64,000 nt of DNA. Source: Streptomyces hygroscopicus subsp. hygroscopicus (GTDB lineage Bacteria; Actinomycetota; Actinomycetes; Streptomycetales; Streptomycetaceae). This document shows positions 37,673 to 48,931 of this stretch, piece by piece. A model generated the notes under the pieces. That model searched no databases. It saw only the letters and a program-made list of their open reading frames with translations, and had not been told where the DNA came from. The stretch is taken from the NCBI RefSeq assembly GCF_030269125.1, contig NZ_BSSM01000017.1, forward strand, positions 124,001 to 188,000. Reading direction: 5' to 3'. Positions within the stretch are counted from its first letter, which is position 1; every line of letters starts with the position of its first letter. A program made the position numbers and the translations under genes.

Positions 37673-38956
37673 GTGACCGAGCCCCTCTCCGACCACTCCG
37701 CCGATGTGATCGTCGTGGGCGCGGGGCCAGCCGGCTCCGCGACCGCGTACCACCTGGCCAAGGCCGGTCTCGACGTCCTGCTCCTGGAGAAGACGGAGTT
37801 CCCGCGCGAGAAGGTGTGCGGTGACGGCCTCACGCCCCGCGCGGTCAAGCAGCTCGTCGCCATGGGCATCGACGTCTCCGAGGAGGCCGGCTGGCTGCGC
37901 AACAAGGGTCTGCGCATCATCGGCGGCGGCTCCCGCCTCCAGCTGGACTGGCCGGACCTCGCGGCCTACCCGAACTACGGACTCGTGCGCAAGCGCGACG
38001 ACTTCGACGAGATCCTGGCCCGAAACGCCCAGAAGGCGGGCGCGCGGCTGTACGAGCGCTGCAACGTCTCCGGGCCGATCGTCGACGAGCGCACCGGCCG
38101 CATCACCGGTGTGACCGCCAAGCTCGGCGAGGAGAAACGCGAGGTCCGCTACCACGCGCCGCTCGTCGTCGCGGCCGACGGCAACTCCACCCGGCTGTCG
38201 CTGGCGATGGGCCTGCACCGCCGCGAGGACCGGCCGATGGGCGTCGCGGTGCGCACGTACTTCACCTCGCCCCGCCACGACGACGACTACCTGGAGTCCT
38301 GGCTGGAGCTGTGGGACCGGCGCGGCCCCCAGGAGCGGCTGCTGCCCGGCTACGGCTGGATCTTCGGCATGGGCGACGGCACGTCCAACGTCGGCCTCGG
38401 CGTCCTCAACACCTCCGCCGCCTTCAAGGAACTGGACTGGCGGGAGATCCTCAAGGCATGGTGCGCGTCCATGCCCGAGGACTGGGGCTACACCCCCGAG
38501 AACATGACCGGCCCGATCCGCGGCGCCGCGCTGCCGATGGCCTTCAACCGCCAGCCCCACTACACCCGCGGGCTGCTGCTGGTCGGTGACGCCGGCGGCC
38601 TGGTGAACCCCTTCAACGGCGAGGGCATCGCCTACGCCATGGAGTCCGGCCGGATCGCCGCCGACGTCGTCGTCCAGGCGCACGCGCGGGCGACGCCTGC
38701 GCAGCGCGAGATCGCACTGCAGCGCTACCCGCGCGTCCTCAAGGACACCTACGGCGGCTACTACAACCTCGGCCGCGCCTTCGTGAAGCTCATCGGCAAC
38801 CCCAAGGTCATGCAGATCGCCACCCAGCGCGGCCTGACCCACCCGGTCCTGATGAAGTTCACCCTGAAGCTCCTGGCCAACCTGACCGACCCCACGGGCG
38901 GCGACGCGATGGACCGGATCATCAACGGCCTGACGAAGGTGACCCCGAAGGCCTGA
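37673..38956 (+). CDS. Geranylgeranyl-reductase-type flavoprotein (probable menaquinone side-chain reductase)
   Basis: 427-aa FAD enzyme. The dinucleotide motif VIVVGAGPAGSATAYHLAKA (about 13-32), EKTEFPREKVCGDGLTPRAV (about 39-58) and GDAGGLVNPFNGEGIAYAME (about 303-322) are those of the geranylgeranyl reductase family. In actinobacteria the related MenJ saturates isoprene units of menaquinone, and Streptomyces quinones are partly hydrogenated, so this is the likely role given the position between menG and nuo. GTG 37673 has GGGGAG 8 nt upstream. It ends exactly at the stop of the converging deformylase gene. Confidence 0.9.
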   Translation: MTEPLSDHSADVIVVGAGPAGSATAYHLAKAGLDVLLLEKTEFPREKVCGDGLTPRAVKQLVAMGIDVSEEAGWLRNKGLRIIGGGSRLQLDWPDLAAYPNYGLVRKRDDFDEILARNAQKAGARLYERCNVSGPIVDERTGRITGVTAKLGEEKREVRYHAPLVVAADGNSTRLSLAMGLHRREDRPMGVAVRTYFTSPRHDDDYLESWLELWDRRGPQERLLPGYGWIFGMGDGTSNVGLGVLNTSAAFKELDWREILKAWCASMPEDWGYTPENMTGPIRGAALPMAFNRQPHYTRGLLLVGDAGGLVNPFNGEGIAYAMESGRIAADVVVQAHARATPAQREIALQRYPRVLKDTYGGYYNLGRAFVKLIGNPKVMQIATQRGLTHPVLMKFTLKLLANLTDPTGGDAMDRIINGLTKVTPKA

Positions 38957-39580
38957 TCAGGCGCCGAACGCGGCCTCCTTGGCGGACCTGCGGGCGTACA
39001 CCTCCTCCCGCCGGTCCGCCATCTGCCGCAGCGCGTCCTTCTTCTCCCGCTTGGTCAACCGGTCGAGGTAGATGTACCCGTCCGTGTGATCCGTCTCGTG
39101 GGCGAGGCAGCGCGCGAAGTAGCCGGTGCCCTCGATCTCCACGGGGTCGCCGTCCCGGTCCTGCCCGCGCACGACGGCCCGGTCCGGCCGCGGCACGGCC
39201 ATCACCGCGCCCGGCACCGAGAGACACCCCTCGCCCTCGTCCAGCAGCCGCCGGCCGCCGAGGGGCGATTCCAGTACGGGGTTGACGATGTGTCCGACAT
39301 GCCGGTTTCCGTCGTCATCGGGGCAGTCGTACACGAAAAGGCGCAGATCGACCCCGATCTGATTCGCCGCGAGTCCCGCCCCCTCGGCGACGTACATCGT
39401 GCGGAACATGTCGTCGATGAGCGCCGCGAGGTCGGGCCCGAACTCCGTGACGTCCCGGCACGGCTTGTGCAGCACCGCCTCGCCGACCTCGGTGATCCGG
39501 CGCACCGCTCCGCGCCCGGCCTCGGGGGCGTACCGGGGGAACTCGGCGACAGGGGCGCCCTGAACGAACACGCGTGGCAT
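38957..39580 (-). CDS. def: Peptide deformylase
   Basis: 207-aa metalloenzyme that removes the formyl group from nascent proteins. Motif 1 GAGLAANQIG (about 68-76), motif 2 EGCLS (about 117-121) and motif 3 HETDH (161-165; usual HEXDH) are all intact, with the Cys and two His that hold the metal. About 25 extra N-terminal residues precede the domain. ATG 39580 has GAAGGAG 8-9 nt upstream. Streptomyces carry several def paralogues and this may not be the essential one. Its TGA abuts the reductase TGA with no gap. A GGCCGCC hairpin (39605-39624) lies in its leader. Confidence 0.94.
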   Translation of the reverse strand: MPRVFVQGAPVAEFPRYAPEAGRGAVRRITEVGEAVLHKPCRDVTEFGPDLAALIDDMFRTMYVAEGAGLAANQIGVDLRLFVYDCPDDDGNRHVGHIVNPVLESPLGGRRLLDEGEGCLSVPGAVMAVPRPDRAVVRGQDRDGDPVEIEGTGYFARCLAHETDHTDGYIYLDRLTKREKKDALRQMADRREEVYARRSAKEAAFGA

Positions 39581-39604
39581 CGCGTCTTCTCCTTCACTCG
39601 TGGA

Positions 39605-39624
39605 CGGCCGCCGTGCGGCGGCCG
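39605..39624 (-). promoter_or_regulatory. Hairpin in the peptide deformylase leader
   Basis: CGGCCGCC (39605-39612) pairs with GGCGGCCG (39617-39624) around a 4-nt loop, 25 bp upstream of the deformylase start codon. Confidence 0.4.
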
Positions 39625-39650
39625 AGCCCCGAGCATGCCAGGGAACGCCG

Positions 39651-39683
39651 CGGGGCCGCTGCCCCCGAGCGGCTGCGGCCCCG
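39651..39683 (-). terminator. Terminator of the NlpC/P60 gene
   Basis: CGGGGCCGC (39651-39659) pairs with GCGGCCCCG (39675-39683). It lies about 50 bp after the leftward NlpC/P60 gene and before the deformylase start. Confidence 0.6.
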
Positions 39684-39730
39684 CACAAGGCGCGCGAAGC
39701 GCCTCAAGTACGCGAAACGGTCGGGATGCC

Positions 39731-40555
39731 TCAGAGCACCCGCACGGCACCGGTCGGCTGGTCGTACGACAGCGGGTGCTCCGCGACGCCGTCCGACGGG
39801 TTCTGCGCGCCGACGAACATGCCGCCGCCCACGTACACCGCCACGTGGTACGCGCTGCCCGCGCTGCCCCAGTACAGGATGTCGCCCGGCTGGAGGTTGC
39901 TCAGCGAGACCTGGGTACCGGCGGTCGACTGGTCCTGGGAGACGCGCGGCAGGCTCACGCCGACCTGCTTGAAGGCGGTCTGCACGAGGCCCGAGCAGTC
40001 GTACGCGGAGGGGCCGGTGGCGCCGGAGACGTACGCCTTGCCCAGCTGCGACTTGACGAAGCTGACGACGGCCGCGGCGGAACCGGTGGCCGTGGAGGAG
40101 CTGGTGCTCGTGCTCGTGGTGGTGGAGCCGGTGGAGGCGCTCGCCGAGAGGGTCGTACGGGCCGTGCTGCGGGAGGCGCGCTCGGCGGCCGCCTTGCGGG
40201 CGGCCTCCTCGGCCTTCTTCTTGGCCTCGGCGGCCTTCTTCTTGGCCTCGGCGAGGTCCGCCTTGGCCTGCTTCGCGGCCTTCGCGGCGGCCGCGTCGCG
40301 CTCGGCCTGGAGCTGGTAGTTCGCCGCGGCCTGCTGCGTGGCGTCCGCGGACTGGGCCGCCTGGGCGGCCAGGTCGGCCGTCAGGGTGGGAAGTTCGAGG
40401 GTCTGCGTCACCGGCTCGGCGGCGCTGGCCGAACCGGCGGACCCGGCGACGGCCAGGGTGCTGAGGACGCCACCGGCAACTCCGGCCCGCATCGCGAGGG
40501 ACGACGCGCTGCGGCGGGGCTTCCGGTGGCTGCGTATGTGAGCGGTGTGGGACAT
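39731..40555 (-). CDS. Secreted NlpC/P60 (C40) peptidoglycan endopeptidase
   Basis: 274-aa exported cell-wall hydrolase. A long signal peptide (to about SAGSASAAEP, residue 46) is followed by an Ala/Lys/Glu coiled coil (about 60-130, AKQAKADLAEAKKKAAEAKK-like), a Ser/Thr linker, and the NlpC/P60 domain. The catalytic Cys lies in AYDCSGLVQTAFKQVG (about 189-204) and the His in AYHVAVYVGGG (about 238-248). It likely cuts the D-Glu-DAP bond during growth or germination. ATG 40555 is used; MSHTAHIRSHRKPRRS is a typical long Streptomyces leader. Upstream lie a candidate riboswitch with terminator hairpin and a CRP-like palindrome, so control is probably layered. Confidence 0.9.
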   Translation of the reverse strand: MSHTAHIRSHRKPRRSASSLAMRAGVAGGVLSTLAVAGSAGSASAAEPVTQTLELPTLTADLAAQAAQSADATQQAAANYQLQAERDAAAAKAAKQAKADLAEAKKKAAEAKKKAEEAARKAAAERASRSTARTTLSASASTGSTTTSTSTSSSTATGSAAAVVSFVKSQLGKAYVSGATGPSAYDCSGLVQTAFKQVGVSLPRVSQDQSTAGTQVSLSNLQPGDILYWGSAGSAYHVAVYVGGGMFVGAQNPSDGVAEHPLSYDQPTGAVRVL

Positions 40556-40684
40556 GGGAACAACCGGTATCAGGGGCTCCTCCGTATCTTCAAGAAACGT
40601 GTGCTGCGCCACAGTTGCCCAATCGAGACCTCAAACCTCGGGCGTGTCGTCCTTTATTGACGCCGTAACGGACATTGCGGACGC

Positions 40685-40708
40685 CCGTGATCAAGCCCTT
40701 GATCACGG
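40685..40708 (-). terminator. Attenuator-type hairpin in the NlpC/P60 leader
   Basis: CCGTGATCAAG (40685-40695) and CTTGATCACGG (40698-40708) form a perfect 11-bp inverted repeat separated by 2 bp, about 130 nt before the start codon. Its place directly 3' of the candidate aptamer suits a transcription-attenuation platform. Confidence 0.6.
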
Positions 40709-40870
40709 TCTTTGATCATTACGTCCGAATTGCCCCACGCTTACCACCGGTTGGGGTGGTTGGCCAAGCTCGGTTCCTGAGAGGCTGCTGTGACTGTGAC
40801 CGAGGTCACGGAACGGTCGCGCGAGGGCCGGCGTCCCGCGCGTGCGGAGTTCGTGAACGCGCGCACGCGC
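40709..40870 (-). ncRNA. Candidate c-di-AMP (ydaO/yuaA-type) riboswitch, 5' boundary uncertain
   Basis: On the minus strand the leader contains GGCCAACC, then ACCACC..GGTGGT as a small stem, then GGTAAGCGTGGGG. This resembles the GCUAACC..GUAAGCGU 3' portion of ydaO aptamers. In Streptomyces this riboswitch class is known upstream of cell-wall hydrolase genes such as rpfA, and this gene is a cell-wall hydrolase. A perfect terminator-like hairpin follows directly. I could not fold the whole aptamer, and the 5' limit is a guess. Confidence 0.45.
40795..40810. promoter_or_regulatory. CRP-like palindrome upstream of the NlpC/P60 gene
   Basis: TGTGA-CCGAGG-TCACG matches the CRP consensus TGTGA-N6-TCACA at 9 of 10 positions and contains the perfect palindrome GTGAC-CGAG-GTCAC. 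CRP and a c-di-AMP riboswitch are both reported to control the hydrolase gene rpfA in S. coelicolor. Confidence 0.5.
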
Positions 40871-40928
40871 TTCCCCTCCCGTCCACACCGCACCTCCTGT
40901 CTCCCTCTGACGTGTGAACGGGATCCAC

Positions 40929-40981
40929 TATCAAGATCGAGTGTCCAACGCCAATTTGCATGCAAGCGAACTCTCTTGATA
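40929..40981. repeat. Nested inverted repeats in the NlpC-nuoA gap
   Basis: Outer arms TATCAAGA (40929-40936) and TCTTGATA (40974-40981), second arms GAGT (40939-40942) and ACTC (40970-40973), and an inner 10-bp palindrome TTGCATGCAA (40956-40965). The block is unusually AT-rich. It could be a structured RNA or a binding site. The rest of the 743-bp gap holds the NlpC leader on one side and the nuo promoter on the other. Confidence 0.6.
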
Positions 40982-41154
40982 TTGAGACGCCGCCCCCGGC
41001 CTGCGGTGACGGGCGGGAATGTCACTTCTGGTGATCAACTGAACGCTTCGCGTATGAAGATCACCCATCATCCGACTTCATGATCCTTCGTCAGGTGGTG
41101 GAGATCACAAAGCTTGTGGAATACCCCGTGTCGCAGATCACAGATCGGCGGGCA

Positions 41155-41160
41155 TAAGAT
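41155..41160 (+). promoter_or_regulatory. Candidate nuo operon -10 box
   Basis: TAAGAT at 41155-41160 predicts transcription from about 41167, leaving a leader of some 130 nt before nuoA and placing the Rex/CRP-like operator at about +10 to +27. The -35 is not clear. Confidence 0.45.
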
Positions 41161-41175
41161 GCGAGGCAGTTGGGC

Positions 41176-41193
41176 TTGTGACCTGCTTCACAT
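41176..41193. promoter_or_regulatory. Rex operator (ROP) candidate before nuoA
   Basis: TTGTGACCTGCTTCACAT matches the Rex site TTGTGA-N6-TCACAA at all but the last base. Rex, a repressor sensing NADH/NAD+, is established to bind upstream of nuo, cyd and rex in S. coelicolor. The same bases also read TGTGA-N6-TCACA, the CRP consensus, so either or both may bind. Confidence 0.75.
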
Positions 41194-41298
41194 GTTCTCG
41201 ATCTTCGCCGGGACGAGCGGGGTTCGTGGGGCCGGTGGGGCGGATGTGAGCCCAGCGAACCGCCAGCAGTCAGTGCCGACTGAGAGGAGCGAGGAGCG

Positions 41299-41658
41299 GT
41301 GAACGCGTATGCGCCCATCCTCGTACTGGGAGCCCTCGGGGCAGGCTTTGCGATCTTCTCCGTGGTCATGGCCACGCTGATCGGTCCGAAGCGGTACAAC
41401 CGCGCCAAGCTCGAAGCCTACGAGTGCGGTATCGAGCCGACCCCCACGCCGGCCGGCGGCGGGCGCTTCCCCATCAAGTACTACCTGACGGCGATGCTCT
41501 TCATCGTCTTCGACATCGAGATCGTCTTCCTCTACCCCTGGGCCGTCACCTTCGACGCCCTGGGGCTTTTCGGGCTCGTGGAGATGCTGCTCTTCGTGCT
41601 CACCGTCTTCGTCGCGTACGCGTACGTATGGCGGCGCGGCGGCCTGGAATGGGACTGA
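41299..41658 (+). CDS. nuoA: NADH-quinone oxidoreductase subunit A
   Basis: 119-aa membrane subunit of complex I with three helices. The conserved loop YECGIEPTPTPAGGGRFPIK (about 35-54) contains the flexible TMH1-2 segment near the quinone site, and FIVFDIEIVFLYPWA follows. GTG 41299 has GAGGAG 3 nt upstream. First gene of a 14-gene operon in the canonical A-N order that oxidises NADH, reduces menaquinone and pumps protons. A Rex/CRP-like operator lies 106 bp upstream. Confidence 0.96.
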   Translation: MNAYAPILVLGALGAGFAIFSVVMATLIGPKRYNRAKLEAYECGIEPTPTPAGGGRFPIKYYLTAMLFIVFDIEIVFLYPWAVTFDALGLFGLVEMLLFVLTVFVAYAYVWRRGGLEWD

Positions 41659-41673
41659 GGGGCCTTATAAGAC

Positions 41674-42228
41674 ATGGGACTCGAAGAAAAGCTGCCGAGC
41701 GGCTTCCTGCTGACCACCGTCGAACAGGCCGCGGGCTGGGTGCGCAAGGCATCCGTCTTCCCGGCCACCTTCGGCCTGGCCTGTTGTGCCATCGAGATGA
41801 TGACCACCGGCGCCGGCCGTTACGACCTCGCGCGCTTCGGCATGGAGGTGTTCCGCGGCTCGCCGCGCCAGGCGGACCTGATGATCGTGGCCGGCCGGGT
41901 CAGCCAGAAGATGGCGCCGGTACTGCGGCAGGTCTACGACCAGATGCCGAACCCCAAGTGGGTGATCTCCATGGGCGTCTGCGCCTCCTCCGGCGGCATG
42001 TTCAACAACTACGCGATCGTCCAGGGCGTCGACCACATCGTCCCGGTCGACATCTACCTCCCCGGCTGCCCGCCCCGCCCCGAGATGCTGATGGACGCGA
42101 TCCTCAAGCTCCACCAGAAGATCCAGTCCTCCAAGCTCGGCGTGAACGCGGAGGAAGCGGCCCGCGAGGCGGAGGAGGCGGCGCTCAAGGCCCTGCCCAC
42201 CATCGAGATGAAGGGGCTGCTGCGGTGA
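41674..42228 (+). CDS. nuoB: NADH-quinone oxidoreductase subunit B
   Basis: 184-aa peripheral subunit carrying iron-sulfur cluster N2, the last electron carrier before menaquinone. The ligands are the tandem Cys in GLACCAIEMM (about 36-37) and the later Cys in SMGVCASSGGMF and LPGCPPRPE. The C-terminal charged helix (EEAAREAEEAALK) is longer than in E. coli. ATG 41674 follows nuoA by 15 bp; its stop overlaps the nuoC start as GTGA. Confidence 0.97.
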   Translation: MGLEEKLPSGFLLTTVEQAAGWVRKASVFPATFGLACCAIEMMTTGAGRYDLARFGMEVFRGSPRQADLMIVAGRVSQKMAPVLRQVYDQMPNPKWVISMGVCASSGGMFNNYAIVQGVDHIVPVDIYLPGCPPRPEMLMDAILKLHQKIQSSKLGVNAEEAAREAEEAALKALPTIEMKGLLR

Positions 42229-42979
42229 GCGACGCCAACGGCACCCACGGCGGCGGAGCGAACGGGGTGAACCCCGAGAAGGACCTCTCCGCCTCCAACC
42301 TCCCCGGCCAGCGCGGCCAGGGCGGTGAGGAGATCCGCGTCCAGCGCGGCATGTTCGGCGCCGACAACGGCGGGGACACCTCCGGCTACGGCGGCCTGGT
42401 CCGCTCGATCCGCCTGCCCGGACCGGCGAACCGGCCCTACGGGGGATGGTTCGACGAGGTCGCCGACGAGCTGGAGGGCGCCCTGGAGGAACAGGGCCTG
42501 CTGCCGGACAACGCCATCGAGAAGACGGTGGTCGACCGCGGCGAGCTCACCTTCCACATCGAGCGCGAGCACCTGCTCCGCGTCGCCCGCACCCTGCGCG
42601 ACGACCCCGCCCTGCGCTTCGAACTGTGCACCGGCGTCAGCGGTGTGCACTACCCGCACGACAAGGGCCGCGAGCTGCACGCCGTCTACCACCTGCGCTC
42701 GATCACCCACAACCGGCTGATCCGGCTGGAGGTCAGCGCCCCCGACGCCGACCCGCGCATCCCGTCCCTCGTCTCCGTGTACCCCACCAACGACTGGCAC
42801 GAGCGCGAGACCTACGACTTCTTCGGAATCGTCTTCGACGGCCACCCGGCCCTCACGCGGATCATGATGCCGGACGACTGGCAGGGCCACCCGCAGCGCA
42901 AGGACTACCCGCTCGGCGGCATCCCCGTCGAGTACAAGGGCGCCCAGATCCCGGCTCCGGACCAGCGGAGGTCGTACTC

Positions 42980-42983
<4 letters not shown>
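42225..42983 (+). CDS. nuoC: NADH-quinone oxidoreductase subunit C
   Basis: 252-aa hydrophilic subunit of the complex I arm. The core motif YPTNDWHERETYDFFGIVFD and then HPALTRIMMPDDWQGHPQRK (about 180-225) is diagnostic. About 70 residues of Gly/Asn-rich sequence precede the domain. It is not fused to nuoD, unlike in E. coli. The GTG start overlaps the nuoB stop and its own stop overlaps nuoD, so B, C and D are translationally coupled. Confidence 0.95.
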
Positions 42984-44301
<1,318 letters not shown>

Positions 44302-44305
<4 letters not shown>

Positions 44306-45083
44306 CCACCTCTTCTTCGGAGCACGGCGTCAGCCTCGGCATGCCCGAGCCGCCCGCGCCCGCCTACCCGGACGACGTACGGGAGCGCCTGGAGGCGGAC
44401 GCGCGCGAGGTCATCGCGCGCTACCCCGACTCCCGCTCCGCGCTGCTGCCGCTGCTCCACCTCGTGCAGGCCGAGGAGGGCCACGTCACGCGCACCGGAA
44501 TGCGGTTCTGCGCGGAGACGCTCGGCCTGACCACGGCCGAGGTCACCGCGGTGGCCACCTTCTACACCATGTACCGGCGCCGCCCCTCCGGCGACTACCA
44601 GGTCGGGGTGTGCACCAACACGCTGTGCGCGGTGATGGGCGGCGACGCGATCTTCGAGACGCTCCAAGAGCACCTGGGCGTCGGCAACGGGGAGACCACC
44701 GACGACGGCCGGGTCACCCTGGAGCACATCGAGTGCAACGCGGCCTGCGACTTCGCGCCCGTCGTGATGGTCAACTGGGAGTTCTTCGACAACCAGACGC
44801 CGGCCAGCGCCCGGGATCTGGTGGACGACCTGCGCGCCGGACGGGCCGTACAGCCCACCCGCGGCGCCCGGCTGTGCACCTTCAAGGAGACCGCCCGGAT
44901 CCTGGCCGGCTTCCCGGACGAGCGGCCCGGGGCCGTCGAGGAGGGCGGCAGCGCCGGACCCGCCTCGCTGGTGGGCCTGCGCCTGGCCAAGGGCGAGCCC
45001 GCACCCGCGCGCGTGGTCCATCCCCGCGGCCAGGAACCCCAGGACGGGCCGTCCTCCCGCCAGGCCGAAGAGGAGGGGGAGTG

Positions 45084-45084
<1 letters not shown>
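44302..45084 (+). CDS. nuoE: NADH-quinone oxidoreductase subunit E
   Basis: 260-aa 24-kDa-type subunit with a [2Fe-2S] cluster (N1a). The four Cys are in CTNTLC (about 98-103) and CNAACD (about 140-145). The thioredoxin-like domain is followed by a C-terminal extension of some 50 residues rich in Pro, Gly and Glu that is longer than in E. coli. The stop overlaps the nuoF start as TGATG. Confidence 0.95.
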
Positions 45085-46426
<1,342 letters not shown>

Positions 46427-46430
<4 letters not shown>

Positions 46431-48931
46431 CCGTGACCACCAACGCTCCCGCGGGTGGCGGAGAGGCGGCCCTCCCGCCGGAAGACCTCGTCACGCTGAC
46501 GATCGACGGCATCGGGATCAGCGTGCCCAAGGGCACCCTGGTCATCCGGGCCGCCGAACAGCTCGGCATCGAGATCCCCCGCTTCTGCGACCACCCGCTG
46601 CTCGCCCCGGCCGGCGCCTGCCGGCAGTGCATCGTGGAGGTCGAGGGCCAGCGCAAGCCCATGGCCTCCTGCACCATCACCTGCACCGACGGCATGGTGG
46701 TGCGCACCCAGCTGACCTCGCCGGTCGCCGAGAAGGCCCAGCACGGTGTGATGGAGCTGCTGCTCATCAACCACCCGCTGGACTGCCCGGTCTGCGACAA
46801 GGGCGGCGAGTGCCCGCTGCAGAACCAGGCCATGTCGCACGGCAACGCCGAGTCCCGCTTCGAGGGCCGCAAGCGCACCTACGAGAAGCCGGTCGCGATC
46901 TCCAGCCAGGTGCTGCTGGACCGCGAGCGCTGTGTGCTGTGCGCCCGCTGCACCCGCTTCTCCAACCAGATCGCGGGCGACCCCATGATCGAGCTGATCG
47001 AGAGGGGCGCGCTCCAGCAGGTCGGCACCGGCGAGGGCGACCCGTTCGAGTCGTACTTCTCCGGGAACACCATCCAGATCTGCCCGGTCGGGGCGCTCAC
47101 CTCGGCGGCGTACCGCTTCCGCTCCCGCCCGTTCGACCTGGTCTCCTCGCCGTCGGTGTGCGAGCACTGCGCGGGCGGCTGCGCCACCCGCACCGACCAC
47201 CGGCGCGGCAAGGTCATGCGGCGGCTCGCCGCCAACGACCCCGAGGTCAACGAGGAGTGGATCTGCGACAAGGGGCGCTTCGCGTTCCGTTACGCGCAGC
47301 TCAAGGACCGCCTCGACACCCCGCTGGTGCGGGGCGCGGACGGGACCCTGGAACCCGCCTCCTGGCCGGAGGCGCTGGAGGCCGCCGCGCGCGGCCTGAC
47401 CGCGGCCCGCTCCCGGGCCGGCGTCCTGACCGGCGGCCGGCTCACCGTCGAGGACGCCTACGCGTACAGCAAGTTCGCGCGGGTGGCCCTCGGCACGAAC
47501 GACATCGATTTCCGCGCCCGCGTGCACAGCGCGGAGGAGGCGGCCTTCCTCGCCTCCCGGGTCGCGGGTCGCGGCCGGGATCTCGACGGTACGGGGGTCA
47601 CCTACACCTCCCTGGAGAAGGCGCCCGCCGTGCTGCTCGTCGGATTCGAGTCGGAGGAGGAGGCGCCCGGCGTCTTCCTGCGGCTGCGCAAGGCGTGGCG
47701 GAACCACAAGCAGCTGGTGTTCGCGCTGGCCACGCACGCGACCCGGGGTCTTCAGAAGGCGGGCGGCACCCTGCTGCCGGCCGCGCCCGGCACCGAGACC
47801 GAGTGGCTGGACGCGCTCGCGAGCGGGGTCGGCCTGGAGGCGCCCGGCACGCGGGCCGCCGAGGCGCTGCGCGGCGAGGGCGCCGTCATCGTCGTGGGGG
47901 AGCGGCTGGCCTCGGTCCCCGGCGGGTTCACCGCCGCGGTACGGGCCGCCGCCGCGACCGGCGCCCGGCTGGTGTGGATCCCGCGCCGGGCCGGGGAGCG
48001 CGGCGCCCTGGAGGCCGGCGCGCTGCCCGCGCTGCTGCCGGGCGGCCGTCCCGCGACCGACCCGCGTGCCCGCGACGAGGTGGCCGCCGCCTGGGGCCTG
48101 TCCGAGCTGCCGCCGGGCTACGGCCGCGACACCGGGCGGATCGTCGAGGCTGCCGCGGACGGCGCCCTCGCGGCCCTGGTGGTCGCGGGCGTCGAGGTCG
48201 CCGACCTGCCCGACCCGGCCCGCGCCCGCGAGGCGCTGGACCGGGTCGGCTTCCTGGTCTCGCTGGAACTGCGGCCCAGCGAGGTCACCGAACGCGCCGA
48301 CGTCGTCCTGCCGGTCGCCGCGGTCGCCGAGAAGGCCGGGACCCTCCTCGACTGGGAGGGCAGGGTGCGCTTCTTCGAGGCAGCGCTCAAGCCGGACCAG
48401 ATGACGCGCCGCCTGGCCCCGACCGACGCGCGCGTGCTGCACATGCTGGCCGACGCGATGGACGTCCACCTCGGCCTGCCGGACCTGCGCACCATCCGCG
48501 CGGAGATCGACCGGCTCGGCCCCTGGGACGGCCCGTACGCCGCCGAACCCCGGGAGGCGCCGGGTGCCGTGCCCCGGCCGGCCGTCGGGGAGGCCGTGCT
48601 CGCGGGCCACCGGCTGCTGCTCGACCAGGGCGTCCTCCAGGAGGGCGACGAGGCGCTGGCCGGCACCCGGCACGCCGCCCGCGCCCGCCTGTCGGCCGCC
48701 ACGGCCGCCGAGGCGGGCGTCGAGGACGGCGCTCCCCTCGCCGTCACCGGGCCCGCCGGAACCGTCGAACTCCCGCTCCAGATCACCGAGATGCCCGACC
48801 GCGTGGTCTGGCTCCCGCTGAACTCCGTCGGCGGCGGCGTCGCCTCCGACACCGGCGCACAGCCCGGCGACCTCGTCCGCATCGGCCCGGCGTCCCCCGC
48901 CGAGACGGCCCCCAAGGAGGTGGAGGCATGA
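46427..48931 (+). CDS. nuoG: NADH-quinone oxidoreductase subunit G
   Basis: 834-aa subunit with the chain of iron-sulfur clusters. N-terminal ferredoxin domain (CDHPLLAPAGACRQCIVEVE, about 50-70), the HxxxCxxCx5C block HPLDCPVCDKGGECPLQNQA, the N4/N5 region CVLCARCTRFSNQ, and a further CxxC..C binding site (CEHCAGGCATRTD..CDKGRF, residues about 245-285), the N7-type site absent from many eukaryotes. A molybdopterin-oxidoreductase-like domain fills the rest and has lost its cofactor motifs. ATGA overlaps at both ends. Confidence 0.96.

Noticed and set aside
40790..41083. 97-aa + strand frame in the NlpC-nuoA gap
   Set aside because: No ribosome site, many A/T third positions, no recognisable sequence; overlaps the CRP-like palindrome and nested dyads.
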